64,000 nt of DNA from contig NZ_CP072110.1 of assembly GCF_017638545.1 (NCBI RefSeq), positions 3,267,815 to 3,331,814 on the forward strand, read 5' to 3'. The DNA is from Psychrosphaera ytuae. Lineage in GTDB: Bacteria > Pseudomonadota > Gammaproteobacteria > Enterobacterales > Alteromonadaceae. Position numbers and translations under genes: made by a program. This document shows positions 61,879-64,000 of this stretch, one piece after another. The notes under the pieces were generated by a model. The model searched no databases and was not told the DNA's origin. It saw only the letters and a program-made list of their open reading frames with translations. Position 1 is the first letter of the stretch. Every line of letters begins with the position of its first letter.

Positions 61879-62295
61879 TTATAAATTGTCTAACGACTCT
61901 CGACAGCCTAACTCTAATTCGGCTAAGTCTGTCAAAACGTCAGCGATGTCTTTTTGTTGTTGCTCGAGCTTTTGCTTTTTTTCTTTGATGAGCTCAAGCA
62001 TTATTTTTAATTGTTTTTCTTCTGTATCTTCATTGTCGTATAGCTCGAAAATGGTTTTGGTTTCTTGAAGCGAAAACCCCAAACGTTTACCGCGTAAGAT
62101 TAACTTTAGGCGAGTTCTGTCTTTCGGCGAATAAATTCGGTTTTGACCAGAACGCTCCGGGCTCAATAGGCCTTCACCTTCATAAAAACGAATACTTCGG
62201 GTCGTGATATCAAACTCTTTTGCTAACTCACCAATCGTGAATGTCTGCGTAGGCTCGGCCTGAGGTTTGATTGACGGTTGTCGTGTCACGGTCAT
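61879..62295 (-). CDS. liuR: MerR family regulator of leucine/isovalerate catabolism
   Basis: 138 residues: MerR-type winged helix (about 20-88; FTIGELAKEFDITTRSIRFYEGEGLLSPERSGQNRIY), then a long dimerisation helix (about 90-130) and no metal-binding cysteine cluster, as expected for LiuR. It precedes liuA by 35 bases in the same direction, giving liuRABCDE. A dyad at 62366-62387 in the divergent region is its likely operator. Confidence 0.9.
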   Translation of the reverse strand: MTVTRQPSIKPQAEPTQTFTIGELAKEFDITTRSIRFYEGEGLLSPERSGQNRIYSPKDRTRLKLILRGKRLGFSLQETKTIFELYDNEDTEEKQLKIMLELIKEKKQKLEQQQKDIADVLTDLAELELGCRESLDNL

Positions 62296-62365
62296 TTATT
62301 CGTCCTATTTCGATAGTGCTAAACACAATACAAAGAAAATATCGATGACGGCAGTGTAGGTTAAG

Positions 62366-62387
62366 TTGACGTTTACGTAAACTGCAA
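62366..62387. promoter_or_regulatory. Dyad, likely LiuR operator
   Basis: Perfect 12-bp palindrome GTTTACGTAAAC (62371-62382) flanked by TTGAC on the left and TGCAA on the right, which extends the symmetry to the outer TTG/CAA. It lies in the region between liuR and the divergent thiolase gene. Both strands place a TTGAC- or TTGCA-like hexamer at its edge, as a MerR-type site overlapping a -35 box would. Assignment to LiuR is by position and palindrome form. Confidence 0.65.
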
Positions 62388-62552
62388 CCAAGTGTGTGTG
62401 ATAGAGATCTGACCAGTTTGTGTGGGCTAATAATTTTAGCTTTGTAAATTAATTCTGCCATTTTGAGCTGGCACTGCGACTAAAGGGTCATTGGCAAAAA
62501 TGCGATTGCAACGTACTATTTCGCAAAATATAAAAAATAAAGAGGTTATGAA

Positions 62553-63737
62553 ATGTCAAATCAAGACCCAGTTGTCATCGTATCAGCAAAACGTACTCCC
62601 CTTGGTGGATTCCAGGGTTCTTTAGCTTCAGTCAGCGCACCAGAGTTAGGCTCAGTGGCAATCAAAGCCGCGATTGAGGAAGCGGGTATCACAGGTAACG
62701 ATATCGACGAAGTTATCATGGGCTGTGTATTACCAGCAGGTTTAGGCCAAGCTCCAGCTCGTCAAGCTGCCATTAAAGCCGGTGTTAAATTAGCGGCAGG
62801 TGCGACAACTATCAATAAAGTGTGTGGCTCTGGTATGAAAGCGGCGATGATGGCCAATGACTTCATTCAAGCTGGTTCTATCGACGTTGCAGTAGTTGGT
62901 GGCTTTGAAAGTATGACAAATGCGCCTTATATGTTGCCAAATGCTCGTGGCGGAATGCGCATGGGTCACCAAAAAACCATGGACCATATGTTTTTAGATG
63001 GCTTGGAAGATGCTTATCAAGGCAAGGCAATGGGTTGTTTTGCTCAAGAAACAGCTGACGAATTCAAATTTACTCGTGAAGCATTGGATGAATACGCAAT
63101 TCGCTCATTGACTCGTGCTCAAGAAGCAATCGCGAGCGGCCGATTCGATAATGAAGTTGCACCTGTAACTTACAGTACGCGTAAGGGGGATGTAACGATA
63201 AAAGTCGATGAGCAACCAGGTAGTGCTCGATTAGATAAAATTCCGACCTTGCGTCCAGCGTTTGCTAAAGACGGGACTATTACCGCTGCCAACTCGTCTT
63301 CAATTAGCGACGGTGCGGCTGCTTTAGTAATGATGAAGCTTTCTGAAGCCCAAAAGCGCGGTTTAACTCCGTTAGCAAAAGTAGTTAGTCACGCGACCAA
63401 CTCAATCGAGCCAGAAAAATTTACGACCGCGCCGATTGGTGCAATGCAGGGCGCATTAGATAAAGCGGGTTGGACTAAGGATGAGGTTGATTTGTTTGAA
63501 ATTAACGAAGCGTTCGCAATGGTAACTATGGCGGCGATGCATGAGATGAACTTACCGTCAGATAAAGTAAACGTGCACGGTGGTGCATGTGCTTTAGGTC
63601 ATCCGTTAGGGGCATCTGGTGCACGTATTATCGTGACGTTATTACACGCGCTTAAAAACAAAGGTCTGAAAAAAGGCTTGGCGTCTCTGTGCATCGGTGG
63701 CGGTGAAGCAACAGCTATTGCAGTAGAAATGATTTAA
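62553..63737 (+). CDS. atoB: Acetyl-CoA C-acetyltransferase (thiolase II)
   Basis: 394 residues. Catalytic Cys91 is in NKVCGSGMKAA, and His350 (CALGHPLGASGAR) and Cys380 (LCIGGGEATA) complete the active site; NEAFAMV is the fourth motif. It interconverts two acetyl-CoA with acetoacetyl-CoA and could finish leucine breakdown after acetoacetate activation. Divergent from liuR, so the two may share operator control. A thiolase of broader range cannot be excluded. Confidence 0.92.
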   Translation: MSNQDPVVIVSAKRTPLGGFQGSLASVSAPELGSVAIKAAIEEAGITGNDIDEVIMGCVLPAGLGQAPARQAAIKAGVKLAAGATTINKVCGSGMKAAMMANDFIQAGSIDVAVVGGFESMTNAPYMLPNARGGMRMGHQKTMDHMFLDGLEDAYQGKAMGCFAQETADEFKFTREALDEYAIRSLTRAQEAIASGRFDNEVAPVTYSTRKGDVTIKVDEQPGSARLDKIPTLRPAFAKDGTITAANSSSISDGAAALVMMKLSEAQKRGLTPLAKVVSHATNSIEPEKFTTAPIGAMQGALDKAGWTKDEVDLFEINEAFAMVTMAAMHEMNLPSDKVNVHGGACALGHPLGASGARIIVTLLHALKNKGLKKGLASLCIGGGEATAIAVEMI

Positions 63738-63815
63738 CTGCATTAAACATCGATTAATTTCGATAATCTTCATTGAAACTGAGCTAATTGCCCTTACAAT
63801 GAAACTATAAGCTTA

Positions 63816-63843
63816 TAAAGGCTGCTTATGCAGCCTTTTTTAA
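63816..63843 (+). terminator. Terminator after the thiolase gene
   Basis: AAAGGCTGC/GCAGCCTTT stem with a TTAT loop, followed by further T. Confidence 0.88.
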
Positions 63844-63860
63844 TGGAATAACAACAAAGA

Positions 63861-64000
63861 ATGACGTTACTGTTTATCTACACCTTTCTTGCCATTGGCA
63901 TTTCGTTTTTGTGCTCTATTTTAGAGGCGGTTTTATTAAGTATCACACCGAGTTATGTACGCGCACTTGCAGAAGAAAACGAGCAAGTCAGTATCCGAAT
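63861..64000 (+). CDS. DUF21/CNNM-domain membrane protein (3' truncated by window end)
   Basis: The first 46 residues start MTLLFIYTFLAIGISFLCSI, followed by LEAVLLSITPSYV. This is the first membrane helix and signature of the DUF21 (CNNM) transmembrane domain found in CorC/YtfL-type hemolysin-related ion transport proteins. The CBS and C-terminal domains, if present, lie beyond the window. The ribosome binding site is weak. Confidence 0.75.
   Translation, partial: MTLLFIYTFLAIGISFLCSILEAVLLSITPSYVRALAEENEQVSIR

Overview
The window is a contiguous piece of chromosome from a marine-type gammaproteobacterium, most likely order Alteromonadales (Colwelliaceae or Pseudoalteromonadaceae-like). Four conserved gammaproteobacterial gene orders support this: cvpA-purF, tig-clpP-clpX-lon-hupB-ppiD, pspF/pspABC beside sapABCDF, and uvrY-uvrC-pgsA-tRNA(Gly-Cys-Leu). 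An Oar-like TonB-dependent receptor, a leucine (liu) catabolic operon, a PEP-CTERM protein and moderately AT-rich DNA fit the same group. No rRNA, phage, intact insertion sequence or CRISPR array was seen.

Layout. 1-3.3 kb: end of cvpA, purF and a TPR-sulfotransferase. 3.4-7.6 kb (minus strand): a 980-residue TonB-dependent receptor and folD. 7.9-8.4 kb: a Pro-Arg-His-Leu-Pro tRNA operon with a strong promoter. 8.6-17 kb: the proteostasis block tig, clpP, clpX, lon (with a sigma-32-like promoter), hupB, tRNA-Asp and ppiD. 17-24 kb (minus strand): an SnoaL-like exported protein, then pspF-sapABCDF, in which pspF overlaps sapA. 24.2-25.6 kb: divergent pspABC behind a sigma-54-like promoter. 25.7-30.2 kb: a perfect TyrR box, methionine gamma-lyase, phhA, tyrR and maiA. 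30.3-34.4 kb: uvrY, uvrC, pgsA and a seven-gene tRNA array (4 Gly, 1 Cys, 2 Leu). 34.4-37.7 kb: yqfB, an MscS channel, a CorA/ZntB-type transporter and a YebC/YeeN regulator. 37.8-40.5 kb: five small genes, mostly exported proteins.

The most unusual part is 40.5-43.5 kb. Single-gene units on the plus strand are separated by attC-like recombination sites, two of them clear (41815-41914 and 42741-42812). There is also one degenerate site and one half-site. The units carry a small membrane protein, a DUF6985-like protein, a LigB/DODA-type dioxygenase and a Phd/RelE toxin-antitoxin pair. No integrase is present, so this looks like a small integron cassette cluster without an integrase (CALIN). 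It is followed by about 0.9 kb of apparently decayed DNA, a glycine-rich PEP-CTERM protein, a divergent PdxH-like oxidase and small exported proteins.

47.9-54.5 kb: dld, an RraA-family protein, a Bmt5-like methyltransferase fused to a U1-type zinc finger, a CPBP protease, the lipocalin blc and an OmpA-like porin. 54.5-62.3 kb (minus strand): a GNAT acetyltransferase and the operon liuRABCDE, which turns isovaleryl-CoA into acetoacetate and acetyl-CoA; a terminator-like hairpin lies between liuA and liuB. 62.5-64 kb: a divergent acetyl-CoA acetyltransferase that can process the acetoacetyl-CoA made downstream of this pathway, then the start of a DUF21/CNNM membrane protein.

Gene names rest on reading the translations against remembered family sequences. 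No database search was run.
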